The translations under genes and the position numbers were made by a program. Below are positions 37,007 through 46,927 of a stretch of 64,000 nucleotides of DNA, piece after piece; position 1 is the first letter of the stretch; every line of letters starts with the position of its first letter. The notes beneath the pieces were generated by a model that was not told the DNA's origin, ran no database searches, and was given only the letters and a program-made list of their open reading frames with translations. The DNA comes from Flammeovirga pacifica (GTDB taxonomy: Bacteria; Bacteroidota; Bacteroidia; Cytophagales; Flammeovirgaceae). The DNA lies in NCBI RefSeq assembly GCF_000807855.2, contig NZ_JRYR02000002.1:1269429-1333428 (forward strand). Direction: 5' to 3'.

Positions 37007-37576
37007 TTAAGAATCAAAATTGATCCATTTCTCTTTATAGAGTTCAATATCAGTATCTTCTAATAATTGTGTAAACGTTTCTATTAATTGGCTATTGGGA
37101 TATTGATGTAATACTGATTCAATCATGTATTTTACACTATCCTCTTTATGGATAAGTTTTAGATACAATATATAATCAATGGCTTTTTGTTCGTCAGAAA
37201 CTATGTATTCTCTTGCCGCTTGATAGGATAAGAAATAATGCTCGTATGCTAAATCCGTTTTTTCTTTTTTTTCTAATAATACACCCTTCAAAAAATAAGC
37301 AGTTTGCCTACTTATATTATTCTCTAGCATAAGATCAAGAGTTTTATCTAGTTCATCATAATTCTTTAGTTCGATTAAAAGAGTTACTTTTTCATTATAT
37401 GGTAACACCGAATCAGGATAAGTATTTATGCTTTTATCTAAAACTTGAATACATTTCTCGTATTCTGCATTTTCATAAAGGGTTAATGCAGAATTTAATA
37501 ATTGATGATATTCATCTTTGTCTTCCACACATGAAGTCAGCATAAATAACCCAAAAATAAATCTGAGGTATTTCAT
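37007..37576 (-). CDS. TPR-repeat lipoprotein
   Basis: 189 residues; lipobox MLTSC. Mature part is made of helical pairs with TPR spacing (LLNSALTLYENAEYEKCIQ, VLDKSINTYPDSVLPYNEKV, AYFLKGVLLEKKEKTDLAYE). TPR lipoproteins scaffold envelope complexes; the partner is unknown. Alone in its transcription unit. Confidence 0.75.
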   Translation of the reverse strand: MKYLRFIFGLFMLTSCVEDKDEYHQLLNSALTLYENAEYEKCIQVLDKSINTYPDSVLPYNEKVTLLIELKNYDELDKTLDLMLENNISRQTAYFLKGVLLEKKEKTDLAYEHYFLSYQAAREYIVSDEQKAIDYILYLKLIHKEDSVKYMIESVLHQYPNSQLIETFTQLLEDTDIELYKEKWINFDS

Positions 37577-37796
37577 TTGATTAAAAGGAGTTTTTAGCTA
37601 TTTATAATATAGTATAAACATTAATTGAGAGTATGGTAACAAATGTATTGTATTCTCAATAGGTATAGAATAGTACAGTGTTAATAAGAATTTATTGATG
37701 ACATCAATCAACCAAAGTAGGGATACCTTGATGATTAAGACATGTAACAACATACAATTCAGATGAAAGACCAAAATGGTAAACCTGTAAAATAAC

Positions 37797-37833
37797 AAAG
37801 GGTAGTGTAATAATATAAATTACACTACCCTTT
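37797..37833 (-). terminator. Terminator of the exported protein gene at 37853
   Basis: Perfect 14-bp stem AAAGGGTAGTGTAA / TTACACTACCCTTT, with the minus-strand T side facing away from the gene. Confidence 0.85.
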
Positions 37834-37852
37834 ATTTTGATAAGGAAATCAG

Positions 37853-38230
37853 TTAAAAGAAACACCAATTAAAGCCCTTTTTCTGAGCATTTTTAATTGT
37901 ATTCTCGTCATAAGAATTGTATTGATCTGCCTTGTATACTTTGTACTTTCCGCATTTTCCAAGAAATTCCCATTCCTTAGCTGCAGAAGATTTGATCATA
38001 GAAAGAGCCTCTTTTTCTGTTGACACACCTCTAAAGATAACCTGCATTGGGCCTACACCCATCCAATAATCGTATTCATCTTGCCATGTTATCATGTAAA
38101 GTCGTCCGTCTCCTAGAACCTTTTTTCTGTCTTCATCATCCTCTGAAGGAGGGGTTACAAAACCCATTAATGAAAAGCCTAGAATAAAAAGAAATAAGTA
38201 GTGAAGTAGAAGTTTGTTAGAATCTTGCAT
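37853..38230 (-). CDS. Small exported protein of unknown function
   Basis: 125 residues. A hydrophobic N-terminal segment (YLFLFILGFSLMGFV) is followed by an acidic DDEDRKK stretch. The C-terminal half (TWQDEYDYWMGVGPMQVIFR, KEWEFLGKCGKYKVYKADQY) holds two cysteines, at CGK and NWCFF, that may pair. No family recognised. Confidence 0.55.
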   Translation of the reverse strand: MQDSNKLLLHYLFLFILGFSLMGFVTPPSEDDEDRKKVLGDGRLYMITWQDEYDYWMGVGPMQVIFRGVSTEKEALSMIKSSAAKEWEFLGKCGKYKVYKADQYNSYDENTIKNAQKKGFNWCFF

Positions 38231-38445
38231 TAAAAAATTTGTCTAGTTCATGAAATGTGACTCAAAATTAAATAAGTGTATTTCAAATGTCAACTTTATT
38301 TTGATTAATTCTTAAATCATTTGTTTTTTTTTGTCATACAATGCTTTTTAGCAGTTTTTAAACTGTTTAATTAGTTACTTCTTTACTTTTAATTAATTAT
38401 ATTAGGTTTACTTAAACACAATAAACACATACACTACACGCTCAA

Positions 38446-40383
38446 ATGCAACCACTTTGGACCGCTACAAACCAAAAGATTGAAAGTACACAGATATATC
38501 AATTTTTTCAATCATTTATTGGTAACCAACCTTACGATTATCATTTACTCCATCAAAAATCTGTAGACGCATCAGAAGATTTTTGGTCTTTAATATGGAG
38601 TTTCTGTAAGGTGTTAGGAGAGAAAGGTCAACCTCCTTTTATTCTTGAATCTAATCATATCTCTAAAACTAAATGGTTTCCAGAGGCAACTTTAAACTTT
38701 GCAGAAAACCTTCTAAAAAGACGGGATAACAAAATTGCTATTGTTAGCCGCTTAGAAAATGGAGAAAGAAGAGAGATCACTTATGGTAACTTATACAAAG
38801 AAGTGGCTCGTCTTTCTTATCAAATGAGAAAAGATGGAATCTCTAAAGGAGACCGTGTGGCTGGGTTTGTTCCCAATTGTATTGAAGCTATCATTGGAAT
38901 GTTAGCAACAAGCAGTATTGGTGCTATTTGGACTTCCTGTTCACCCGATTTCGGACTTCAAGGCGTACTCGATCGTTTTGGTCAAGTAGCTCCTAAAATG
39001 ATATTTACTGCCAATGCTTATTCGTACAATGGTAAGAAACATGGCTGTTTAGAAAAAGTACATCAGCTTGCTGAAAATATTTCATCTATAGAAAAAATTA
39101 TTGTCTTTGATTTTATCGAATACAACGTGTCTTTAGAAGATATTATTCATGCTGTTAGATGGCATGATTACGTAGATAATACTGCTCAGGAGGTAGAATT
39201 TGAACAAGTAGAATTTAATCATCCCTTATACATCATGTATAGTAGCGGTACTACAGGACAACCAAAATGTATTGTTCACAGAACCGGAGGTGTACTTCTT
39301 GAACATCTTAAAGAACACCGTTTACATGTAGATTTATCAGAAAACGATGTCTTTTTTTATTATTCTACTTGCGGATGGATGATGTGGAATTGGCAAGTAA
39401 GCGGCCTCGCCTCAGGTTGTACCTTATTACTTGTAGATGGGAGTCCATTTTATCCCTCTCCACATTATCTGATTGATTTAATTGATGAAGAAGAAATAAG
39501 TATTTTTGGGGTAAGTGCCAAATACATTAGTGCGTTAGAAAAAGCTGAAATCTACCCGATGCAAACGCATCAACTAAAGAAATTAAGGTCTATTCATTCT
39601 ACGGGATCTCCTTTATCTATCGAGAGTTTTCATTACTTATATAATAGTTTTAAGAAGGATGTAATCGTCAGTTCAATCTCTGGAGGTACAGACCTTATTG
39701 GTGCTTTTGCGTCTGGAAACCCTACTGTAAATGTCTACCCTGGAGAGTTACAATGTAAAGGTTTAGGATTTGATTTAGATGTTTTAAATGATGAAGGACA
39801 ACCTATCACTGAAGAAAAAGGTGAACTTGTTTGTAAAAATGCTTTCCCAACAATGCCTCTATATTTTTGGAATGATGAGGAGAATAAAAGGTATCATTCT
39901 GCGTATTATTCTAGATATGAAAACATATGGGCACAAGGCGATTTTGCTGAAATAACTTCTCATAAAGGAATGATTATTTACGGACGTTCTGACGCTGTTT
40001 TAAACCCTGGTGGTGTAAGAATTGGTACTGCAGAAATTTACCGTCAAGTGATGAAGGTGGAGAGTATCAAGGAATGTATTGCGGTTGGTCAAGAATGGAA
40101 AGATGACTGTAGAGTGATCTTGTTTGTGGTAATGAAAGAAGGATATTCACTTTCAAATTCTATCCAAGAAGAGATCAGGAATATGATAAAAACCAATGCT
40201 ACCGCTCGACATGTACCTTCAAAGGTGATCGAAGTAAACGATATTCCTAAAACAAGAAGTGGTAAGATTGTAGAGATTGCCGTTAGAAACGTTATTCATG
40301 GTTTACCAGTAAAAAATACAGATGCACTTCAAAACCCTGAAGCGCTTAAAGAATATGAAAACCTAATGGAATTAAAGAAGTAA
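38446..40383 (+). CDS. Acetoacetate-CoA ligase (acetoacetyl-CoA synthetase)
   Basis: 645 residues, normal for the family. Adenylate-forming enzyme: the P-loop-like motif YSSGTTGQPKCIVHR begins near residue 265, GWMMWNWQVSGL follows, and DAVLNPGGVRIGTAEIY near residue 512 is the conserved hinge. The catalytic lysine of TRSGKI is Lys607. N-terminal features (LWTATNQKIESTQIYQF, HISKTKWFPEATLNFAENLL) and the SRLENGERREITYGNLY stretch fit acetoacetyl-CoA synthetase rather than acetyl-CoA synthetase. It activates acetoacetate to acetoacetyl-CoA with ATP (EC 6.2.1.16), for ketone-body or leucine breakdown. Stand-alone gene. Confidence 0.88.
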   Translation: MQPLWTATNQKIESTQIYQFFQSFIGNQPYDYHLLHQKSVDASEDFWSLIWSFCKVLGEKGQPPFILESNHISKTKWFPEATLNFAENLLKRRDNKIAIVSRLENGERREITYGNLYKEVARLSYQMRKDGISKGDRVAGFVPNCIEAIIGMLATSSIGAIWTSCSPDFGLQGVLDRFGQVAPKMIFTANAYSYNGKKHGCLEKVHQLAENISSIEKIIVFDFIEYNVSLEDIIHAVRWHDYVDNTAQEVEFEQVEFNHPLYIMYSSGTTGQPKCIVHRTGGVLLEHLKEHRLHVDLSENDVFFYYSTCGWMMWNWQVSGLASGCTLLLVDGSPFYPSPHYLIDLIDEEEISIFGVSAKYISALEKAEIYPMQTHQLKKLRSIHSTGSPLSIESFHYLYNSFKKDVIVSSISGGTDLIGAFASGNPTVNVYPGELQCKGLGFDLDVLNDEGQPITEEKGELVCKNAFPTMPLYFWNDEENKRYHSAYYSRYENIWAQGDFAEITSHKGMIIYGRSDAVLNPGGVRIGTAEIYRQVMKVESIKECIAVGQEWKDDCRVILFVVMKEGYSLSNSIQEEIRNMIKTNATARHVPSKVIEVNDIPKTRSGKIVEIAVRNVIHGLPVKNTDALQNPEALKEYENLMELKK

Positions 40384-40389
40384 AAAAAG

Positions 40390-40422
40390 AATCCCCCAAA
40401 GTAATCATACTATTGGGGGATT
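40390..40422. terminator. Bidirectional terminator-like hairpin
   Basis: Stem AATCCCCCAA / TTGGGGGATT right after the ligase stop. An A-run lies to the left, so it serves best on the minus strand. Confidence 0.75.
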
Positions 40423-40523
40423 GTAGCAATTAAGATAATTTAGGTTGACATACCATAATAGTAGTCGCACTGAGAATATTAAAAATTTTCGTTTTCATTC
40501 TATATTTTATCACAAAAGAATCT

Positions 40524-41105
40524 TTATTTCTTAGACCAATTGATCGATTTATTAATCATCCAAAGAAAGCCCACTTCACCCGTTACGGTGACTGCTGCTT
40601 CCATACCCACTTTCCAACCTTTATTTCCAACCGCATAATAGACATCTATCCAAGCATTACTCCTATCCCATTCTTTCATCACATCATAAGTACTTGTAAA
40701 GCCCACTGTATAATTAAACCTATTATTGGTTTGAATATCAACCCCACTTACAAAGCCAATATTATCCCATCGGTTCAAGTCTTTCCTTATCGTTAAATAG
40801 GGCATCAATTTACTGGTCAATTGATAACCATAACCTAATGAGACAGAATAATTTCCTTTCATTACTTGATTGTGGACATCTGAATCTGGATTCATTGCGT
40901 ACATCCAATCATTCACACCAAAACGGACATTTAAAAAATGTCTCGAACTGCTTCTACCTAATTGTTGCCATGCTGAAAATTCTACTGAATTATCCCAGCC
41001 CGCTAATTGTAAAACGGTAACTTGAGCTTTTAATTCCTGCACACTTCCTAAAAATAAAAAAGTTAGTAATGAAATTTTAATAGCACTCGTAATTCTTATT
41101 TTCAT
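40524..41105 (-). CDS. Outer-membrane beta-barrel-like protein
   Basis: 193 residues from ATG 41105, which begins the signal peptide (MKIRITSAIKISLLTFLFLG); upstream residues of the longer frame look non-coding. Mature part has alternating aromatic/polar strands (FLNVRFGVNDWMYAMN, YSVSLGYGYQLTSKLMPYLT, FNYTVGFTSTYDVM, GFLWMINKSINW) as in small outer-membrane barrels. No exact family. Alone between two terminators. Confidence 0.65.
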   Translation of the reverse strand: MKIRITSAIKISLLTFLFLGSVQELKAQVTVLQLAGWDNSVEFSAWQQLGRSSSRHFLNVRFGVNDWMYAMNPDSDVHNQVMKGNYSVSLGYGYQLTSKLMPYLTIRKDLNRWDNIGFVSGVDIQTNNRFNYTVGFTSTYDVMKEWDRSNAWIDVYYAVGNKGWKVGMEAAVTVTGEVGFLWMINKSINWSKK

Positions 41106-41433
41106 ATAATATAAAGATTTGTTCATTCGATTGAATAATACGGCAAATAATAAATAATAGTTGTTGTAGTGTTGTGAATGAATGCGAAGAAATATAGGGT
41201 ATTCTTTATTACAAAAAGGGGATACTATGTTAATCACATAAATTAATTGTTCTGTATTTTTCTTTTACTTTAATAGATATTGTTTTGTTTATCAGATACA
41301 TAAAAGACAACCTTGAAGTAAAACTTTCTTTATTAGGATAGTAGAGACGAATAAAACTTTGCGAAAAAAAAAGCACAAGAAAGTAACTTTATAAAAGAAA
41401 CTTTCTTGTGCTTAATTACTTATTTTAGAGGAA
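41106..41433. other. Intergenic region, promoter side of 40524-41105 and end of the PCMD operon
   Basis: 328 bases. It contains the terminator at 41371-41413; the rest shows no gene. Confidence 0.55.
41371..41413 (-). terminator. Terminator of the DUF4493/PCMD operon
   Basis: Perfect 14-bp stem AAGCACAAGAAAGT / ACTTTCTTGTGCTT, with an A-run at its left that forms a T-run on the minus strand. Confidence 0.9.
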
Positions 41434-42753
41434 TTAATAATTTAATTCAATTCCTTTCACTTTCAATTTCGATCCTATGCCACCATTAAAATTGGCTCCA
41501 TCTGCTGAAGAAGCAAAAACTATAATGATATGAGTCGGATTAGCCGTTTCGTCTTCATAAAAACCATTTTCTGGCATTTCTTCATTACTTGTACTTGGCA
41601 TCATGAACGACTCTAATGAAGAATGATTACCATACAACATTGGGATATCTAATGTTGTAAAATCACTCATATTTTCATCAGATCTAAACCAACCAGTCGC
41701 TAAACGATAACGTTTCTCATTTTCACCGCTTCCTTCTCTTACTTGCAAAATCACATAGATATCACATTTATCCATAAGGTTATCCCCATATGATTTTGGA
41801 GTATAATCAACTTCCGTAGTAAATGAAATCGGACGATCTGTAAATGGAATACCAAAGTCAGTTTTCACATCGGCAAGTCCACTACCTTGAATATCGCCAA
41901 CAAATAATGAACCTGCGGCAATTACACCAACGGCTGTTTTTGTTTCTAAAACTGCATATTCAGGAGCATCCATAGATGGATAAGGTAAAACCGTTTGAGG
42001 ATAAGTTTTAATAGTCAAATCTGCTGCTCCTTTATCTCCAGACCTCCAAATATTCTCGCTTAAAGATTGTCCCGGAAGGTAAAAAGATTTGTTTCCTGTA
42101 CCTTCTTGGAACCATGTTTGAAAATCTGAATACGGTACCTGATCTCCTTCAATTACATCTCCATCATGAATTACTGTAACGGTCCAATTGATTTCATCAT
42201 TAAATGTAAAAACCACTGGAGCGGTAAAATCATGAGTTTCTGAAGGATTCGGACTCACTGTTGCAGTTGATGGTAAGTATTCAAAAGTTGAAACTGATAG
42301 ATCTGATAAGTCTGTACCTGCAGGCATAGTTACTCTTATGGCTTTACTACCTTCACTTATATCTGTACTTATTTGTCCTTCAATTTCAAAGTGAGTGATA
42401 TTGACATCTTCACTTGCTGTTTCTACAAATACTTCCCAATAATACTCTTGATACGTATCAATTTTAAAAACTACTTTTTGAGAAAAATCTTTCACTTCTA
42501 GTGGATTCGGAGCTACTACTGCTCCTTCTGTTATCGCAATACTATCTACAGTTAGATTGGTTAAATCATACCCAGTAGGAACACGAACAATCACAGTTTG
42601 ATCTTCTTGAGAAATAAGAGATGTCCCTATTTGTCCTTCAACAGAAAAATGTAAAAACTCACCAAAAATAGTTGGATAAGGAATATCATTTTCAATACAT
42701 GAAGTAACTAAAAACAATACTGTAATAACGGTTAATTTATATATATATTTCAT
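41434..42753 (-). CDS. PCMD-domain surface lipoprotein (operon gene 5)
   Basis: 439 residues; lipobox LVTSC. Two similar beta domains (about 30-110 and 115-195) each contain a 'SPNPSETHDF..PVVF' or 'APNPLEVKDFSQKVVF' element, as in DUF5018-like repeats. The C-terminal half (about 210-439) is PCMD-like (putative carbohydrate metabolism domain): LPGQSLSENIWRSGDKGAAD, GSLFVGDIQGSGLADV, RYRLATGWFRSD, PTHIIIVFASSADG. This half is closely related to that of the gene at 43619. Four bases separate it from the beta-barrel gene before it. Probably surface-exposed; biochemical role unknown. Confidence 0.7.
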   Translation of the reverse strand: MKYIYKLTVITVLFLVTSCIENDIPYPTIFGEFLHFSVEGQIGTSLISQEDQTVIVRVPTGYDLTNLTVDSIAITEGAVVAPNPLEVKDFSQKVVFKIDTYQEYYWEVFVETASEDVNITHFEIEGQISTDISEGSKAIRVTMPAGTDLSDLSVSTFEYLPSTATVSPNPSETHDFTAPVVFTFNDEINWTVTVIHDGDVIEGDQVPYSDFQTWFQEGTGNKSFYLPGQSLSENIWRSGDKGAADLTIKTYPQTVLPYPSMDAPEYAVLETKTAVGVIAAGSLFVGDIQGSGLADVKTDFGIPFTDRPISFTTEVDYTPKSYGDNLMDKCDIYVILQVREGSGENEKRYRLATGWFRSDENMSDFTTLDIPMLYGNHSSLESFMMPSTSNEEMPENGFYEDETANPTHIIIVFASSADGANFNGGIGSKLKVKGIELNY

Positions 42754-42757
42754 TGAT

Positions 42758-43537
42758 TTATAGGTAGAATGCTAAGCCAATATTTAATGAGAAAATGTCG
42801 ATATTAAAGTTGGCCTTATTAATTCTTCTATCGCCCTCTTCTACTTGATTTTCTGTTTGTTTGATCCACTTATTCGAGAATCCTAGTACACCAATAGATA
42901 CTTCCAATGCAACCATATCGTTGATGAAAGCAACCATACCTGGAGCTACTCCAATATTAAACTCATTGATTACAGAATACACTCCGTGGGTATCTGCAGG
43001 GGTACTTCCCACGGTCATTTCTTTTGATTGACCATAGCCGTAAGATAATCGTACTTCATTAAATAAGCCGAATCGTGTACTGTTACCTAAAGGGATGTAG
43101 TTTCTAATAAAAAAGGTAGAATAAAAAGTATGAGACAATTGATGTGCACCATTGATATCAAACGTCAAATCATCGTCGATCACAATACTCATCTGATCGA
43201 TATCAAGGTTACTTCTTTTGTAAGTAAAACGACCACCGATGGCAAAGTTATCCTTAAGGAAATAAGCGAAAAAAGGACTCACTTGGAAATTGTAACCTTG
43301 TCCCGTCCAATCTTCTGCCAAAAGAAATTTGTAGTTATTGTTTTGGTGCTCAGAATAATTAAAAGTAGAACCTACTAACCACTGACCTTTGGGGATAAAA
43401 GTCCTGTTTTCGATACCACGATTAAACATCTCACTCCTTTTCACTTTTTCATCCTGAACGTCTTCTTGGGCGTACCCTTTGTGATAAAAGCTAATGAGTA
43501 AAAGTACACTAAGCACTCTTAGTAATTTAAAATTCAT
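42758..43537 (-). CDS. Outer-membrane beta-barrel protein (operon gene 4)
   Basis: 259 residues with a type I signal peptide (YHKGYAQ). Strand-like segments cover the mature protein (KGQWLVGSTFNYSEHQNNNY, FAIGGRFTYKRSNLDIDQ, TFYSTFFIRNYIPLGNSTRF, INEFNIGVAPGMVAFI), ending in FSLNIGLAFYL with a C-terminal hydrophobic residue. It resembles porin-family outer-membrane barrels of Bacteroidota. Being flanked by lipoprotein genes it may be the membrane partner of their products. Confidence 0.75.
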   Translation of the reverse strand: MNFKLLRVLSVLLLISFYHKGYAQEDVQDEKVKRSEMFNRGIENRTFIPKGQWLVGSTFNYSEHQNNNYKFLLAEDWTGQGYNFQVSPFFAYFLKDNFAIGGRFTYKRSNLDIDQMSIVIDDDLTFDINGAHQLSHTFYSTFFIRNYIPLGNSTRFGLFNEVRLSYGYGQSKEMTVGSTPADTHGVYSVINEFNIGVAPGMVAFINDMVALEVSIGVLGFSNKWIKQTENQVEEGDRRINKANFNIDIFSLNIGLAFYL

Positions 43538-43581
43538 TGTTGGTTTAAATTTGATTTAATTGTTGGTTGTAGATATCAAAA

Positions 43582-43607
43582 AGGGGAGTTGAATCTCAAT
43601 CTCCCCT
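43582..43607 (-). terminator. Internal terminator or attenuator
   Basis: Stem AGGGGAG / CTCCCCT between operon genes 3 and 4. An A-run to the left gives T on the minus strand. It could reduce expression of the last two genes. Confidence 0.6.
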
Positions 43608-43618
43608 CTTATGATCAT

Positions 43619-45733
43619 TTATTTTTCGTATGCTATATTTACATTTTTGATATCGAAGACCGTTCCCTTAGCTGCAGAAGACTTATCTGCTCCATGTGCA
43701 GAAGAAGAAAATACAACTAATAAGTGAGTAGGCTTCGCTGTTAGATCAGGATAGAATCCTTCTTCTGGGTTTTCTACAAAGTTCTTTTTTGGTAGCATAA
43801 AATCGCTTAACGATGCATCATTACCATAGACAATATCTAGGTTTACAGGTGTCCAAGTAGTCTTTTCTACATCAGACCTTAACCATGCTGTAGCCAATCG
43901 GTAACGTTTATTTCCTTCCCTTACTTGTAAAATTAGATAGGCATCTAGCTCATCCATTTTGTTATCATACATCAAAGGGCTGTATTGATAATCAAAGCTA
44001 AATTTAGTAGGTCTTGATTCGAAAGGAATACCAAAATCAATCACTACGTTACTTAATCCACTTCCTTGAATATCACCTAAAAATAAAGAACCTGCTGCTT
44101 TAAAACCTAAAGCCTCATTAGTTTCTAATCGTGCAAACTCTGGGTTTTCCATCGTTGGCATCGGTAGTACCGTCTTCATGTATTGTGAAAAAGTAAGATC
44201 TGCCGCTCCTTTATCGCCCGATCTCCACGGAGAATCCGATAGGCTATTGCCAGGCAATCTGTAATAGTTATTACCTGATCCTACTTGAAACCAAGTAGCA
44301 AAATCTAAATAAGGTACTGTCTTGGCTTCCTCTGTGGTAAATAACAGAATATCGCCGAAAATAGCTTCAGAACGATAGGCCCTAAATTCATAGTCCGTAC
44401 TTTGTTCTAATCCAATTACTTGAGCAGAATATTTGCTATCACTTTGTACAGTAACATCTTGAACGATTGTCCAATCTGTAGTACCTACTTTTCTATATTG
44501 AAAAGCTAGTGTACTTTCTTCTCCAGCATTGTACTCTCCATAGAAATAAGCAAATTTTGCCCATGCATCTACAGATAATGTTCTCGCCATTTCTCCAAGA
44601 GGGATAACTCGTAACGGTGTTACTGATGAATAACTAATTCCATCTTTATTCGATGCTTTCCAATGTACAGTATGCGTCAAAGGTTTTGAGTTGATTAGGG
44701 GTAATTTTTTAGTAAGATCAGATAGATTGACAAGGATCTCATTACCATGGTTGGAAACAACAACGCCTAATATTGTTAATATCTGTAATTGCTCTTCAGT
44801 TGGATGTAATACATCAAATGATTTTGGCAAACCTTGATCTGTAAAGAATGAACTCTCCGATTCCCATATAATTGATGACAATTCTACAGAAGCATCCACT
44901 TTTAAAGTCAACTCCATACCTTCACCGCATTCAATGTTAGGAGGATTATCAAAATCAAATTGTTCACTCGTAATTACAGGAATATGAGTAGGGTTCACTG
45001 GCATTTCAAAATGCCACTCTTTATTATTGGTTGTTTCATCTACGGTAATATTTATACTTGATGAACCACCTACACCATCCAAATCAAAGACAACATGATA
45101 GTGTTCTCTTGGTTGAATATTTTCTATCAGCATACTTCTAGAAAACTCATTCCCTTTATGGTTAACTACATGAATTGTAAAATGTAATGTAGAATCTTGA
45201 GTAATACCAAAATACCCTGCCCTAGCTTCCTCTTTTGCAAAATGTAAGCTTCCTTCTTCTGTGGCTACATCTACCGAGAAATCTTTAAAACCTTGCTTAA
45301 TAAAATCTGTATAGCCAATGGTTACCTTTACATTTGCTTGAGAACACACTACATGAATAGTCTGATGTTGATTTCCTTTGATTGAAAATGTAGTTTCTCC
45401 TACATAAATAGGTTGATCAAAAGATGCGGCAATTTCTTGTTCAGAAGCTACTTTTATAGAATACTGTGCTTCTCTTAATGACAATGATTCTGGCATATCG
45501 CTGAATCTATCAAAATGGTGAACAATATCTCCTTTTAAATTAAAAATGGTTATAGAATAATCATCCACACTTTTTCGTGCAGAAGAGTTTAATTCTTCGA
45601 TCACACCGTTTCTGCTCACCTCTAGAGAGAGTGTTCCCGAAATAAAGTTGGTTTCGTCTTTTTTAGTGCATCCCCACATTATAAAGACGGTAAGCCATAG
45701 CCATAAGGCTTGTGTTATCTTTCCTATCTTCAT
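43619..45733 (-). CDS. DUF4493/PCMD-domain lipoprotein (operon gene 3)
   Basis: 704 residues; lipobox MWGC. N-terminal DUF4493-like domain (about 30-235): LSLEVSRNG, IVHHFDRFSDMPESLSLREA, YVGETTFSIKGNQHQTIHVV, then EEARAGYFGITQDSTLHFTI. A centre with an FnIII-like domain (GEESTLAFQYRKVGTTDWT ... YEFRAYRSE) follows. The C-terminal PCMD domain (about 480-704) shares LPGNSLSDSPWRSGDKGAAD and GSLFLGDIQGSGLSNV with operon gene 5. The start overlaps the previous gene's stop as TAATG, so translation is coupled. Role unknown. Confidence 0.75.
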   Translation of the reverse strand: MKIGKITQALWLWLTVFIMWGCTKKDETNFISGTLSLEVSRNGVIEELNSSARKSVDDYSITIFNLKGDIVHHFDRFSDMPESLSLREAQYSIKVASEQEIAASFDQPIYVGETTFSIKGNQHQTIHVVCSQANVKVTIGYTDFIKQGFKDFSVDVATEEGSLHFAKEEARAGYFGITQDSTLHFTIHVVNHKGNEFSRSMLIENIQPREHYHVVFDLDGVGGSSSINITVDETTNNKEWHFEMPVNPTHIPVITSEQFDFDNPPNIECGEGMELTLKVDASVELSSIIWESESSFFTDQGLPKSFDVLHPTEEQLQILTILGVVVSNHGNEILVNLSDLTKKLPLINSKPLTHTVHWKASNKDGISYSSVTPLRVIPLGEMARTLSVDAWAKFAYFYGEYNAGEESTLAFQYRKVGTTDWTIVQDVTVQSDSKYSAQVIGLEQSTDYEFRAYRSEAIFGDILLFTTEEAKTVPYLDFATWFQVGSGNNYYRLPGNSLSDSPWRSGDKGAADLTFSQYMKTVLPMPTMENPEFARLETNEALGFKAAGSLFLGDIQGSGLSNVVIDFGIPFESRPTKFSFDYQYSPLMYDNKMDELDAYLILQVREGNKRYRLATAWLRSDVEKTTWTPVNLDIVYGNDASLSDFMLPKKNFVENPEEGFYPDLTAKPTHLLVVFSSSAHGADKSSAAKGTVFDIKNVNIAYEK

Positions 45734-46920
45734 TATGGAATTACATTTATAGTTAACGTTTTCACTTCTTCTTTACCATAATTATCTATTAAAGTCACAT
45801 GGAATTTATGAATTTCGTCTGTACCCAACATGGTCAATAATGGCATAAACTGAGTAAGGTCGAAATCTATTGCTTTTTGATTTTTAATAGGTGTGTCTCC
45901 AATAAAACCTAATGCTTTTAGACTTTGTCCTAATTCTGATTCAGGATCTACATTAGCAATATCAAATTTGGCAACAAGACCAACACTTTCTAATTCTTCT
46001 GGCGTCAATACATCAGATTCTATTTCAATAATTAAATAATCGATGCCATTTCCAGCTTCAATATTTAAAACTACATCTGGTTCATTTCCACTTGATATTT
46101 CTAAAGGCTGATCAATATCAAACCCATCACCAATAATGCTTACAATTGCATCAGGATCTAAATCTTCGTTAGGAATTTCAATATCGATTTCTTTATCATT
46201 AGTAGAATCATCAATTTCTATTGAAATACTACCATCTCCTATTTGTGGAGAAAATACAATTTTATGATAATCTCTTGCTGCAACATCTTCAATTTTAAAA
46301 GTCTTGGAAAACTCCTGTCCGTCTAAAGTTTTCACAAACATTTCTAGTGACAATGGATTGACTTTAAAATAACCTGGTCGTGATTCAGACTTAAGAAAAT
46401 CTAAGCTACCTGATGTCATTCCGTTTGAAATTACCACATGATAATCCTCAAAATAATTATCAAAAGCAGCGTCATAAGAAACACTTACTTTCATGTTAGA
46501 TAAAGTACAAATAACATCCACATCAATTGTTTCACCAGAAACTACTTCGAATGTTTTTACACCTTCATAATAAGGCGCTTCGAAAGCCGCATTTTCTTGT
46601 TTCAGATTTGAGATGGCCATAATGGTATATGTCCCCACCTTAAGATCAAGACGACTTGGCATATCGGTATACTTTTCAAAATATTTGACTAATACCCCAT
46701 TTTCATTTCGTACTTCAACACAAAAATCACTTAAATCCATTGAAGAATTTGTTCTTGCATAAGTCACTGGATAAAGGGAATCATCGCCCTCTATCTTAAG
46801 AACAACTTCTCCCATTTTATAAGCTACATTTTTATCCTCCGGGTGAAGCATTGAACATGAAAATAAGAATGCCAATAAAAAGTACCCGATAAAGTATTTG
46901 TAAGTATTTTTAATATTCAT
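45733..46920 (-). CDS. DUF4493-domain lipoprotein (operon gene 2)
   Basis: 395 residues; lipobox FLFSC. DUF4493-like domain (about 30-235) with LVKYFEKYTDMPSRLDLKVG, YYEGVKTFEVVSGETIDVDV, LSNMKVSVSYD and SESRPGYFKVNPLSLEMFV. An acidic beta domain (about 240-395) follows, with repeated DID/EIE stretches and an end like a Calx- or cadherin-type sheet (HKFHVTLIDNYGKEEVKTLT). No PCMD domain. Seven bases separate it from gene 1 and its stop overlaps the start of gene 3. Confidence 0.72.
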   Translation of the reverse strand: MNIKNTYKYFIGYFLLAFLFSCSMLHPEDKNVAYKMGEVVLKIEGDDSLYPVTYARTNSSMDLSDFCVEVRNENGVLVKYFEKYTDMPSRLDLKVGTYTIMAISNLKQENAAFEAPYYEGVKTFEVVSGETIDVDVICTLSNMKVSVSYDAAFDNYFEDYHVVISNGMTSGSLDFLKSESRPGYFKVNPLSLEMFVKTLDGQEFSKTFKIEDVAARDYHKIVFSPQIGDGSISIEIDDSTNDKEIDIEIPNEDLDPDAIVSIIGDGFDIDQPLEISSGNEPDVVLNIEAGNGIDYLIIEIESDVLTPEELESVGLVAKFDIANVDPESELGQSLKALGFIGDTPIKNQKAIDFDLTQFMPLLTMLGTDEIHKFHVTLIDNYGKEEVKTLTINVIP

Positions 46921-46927
46921 TGTTGCT

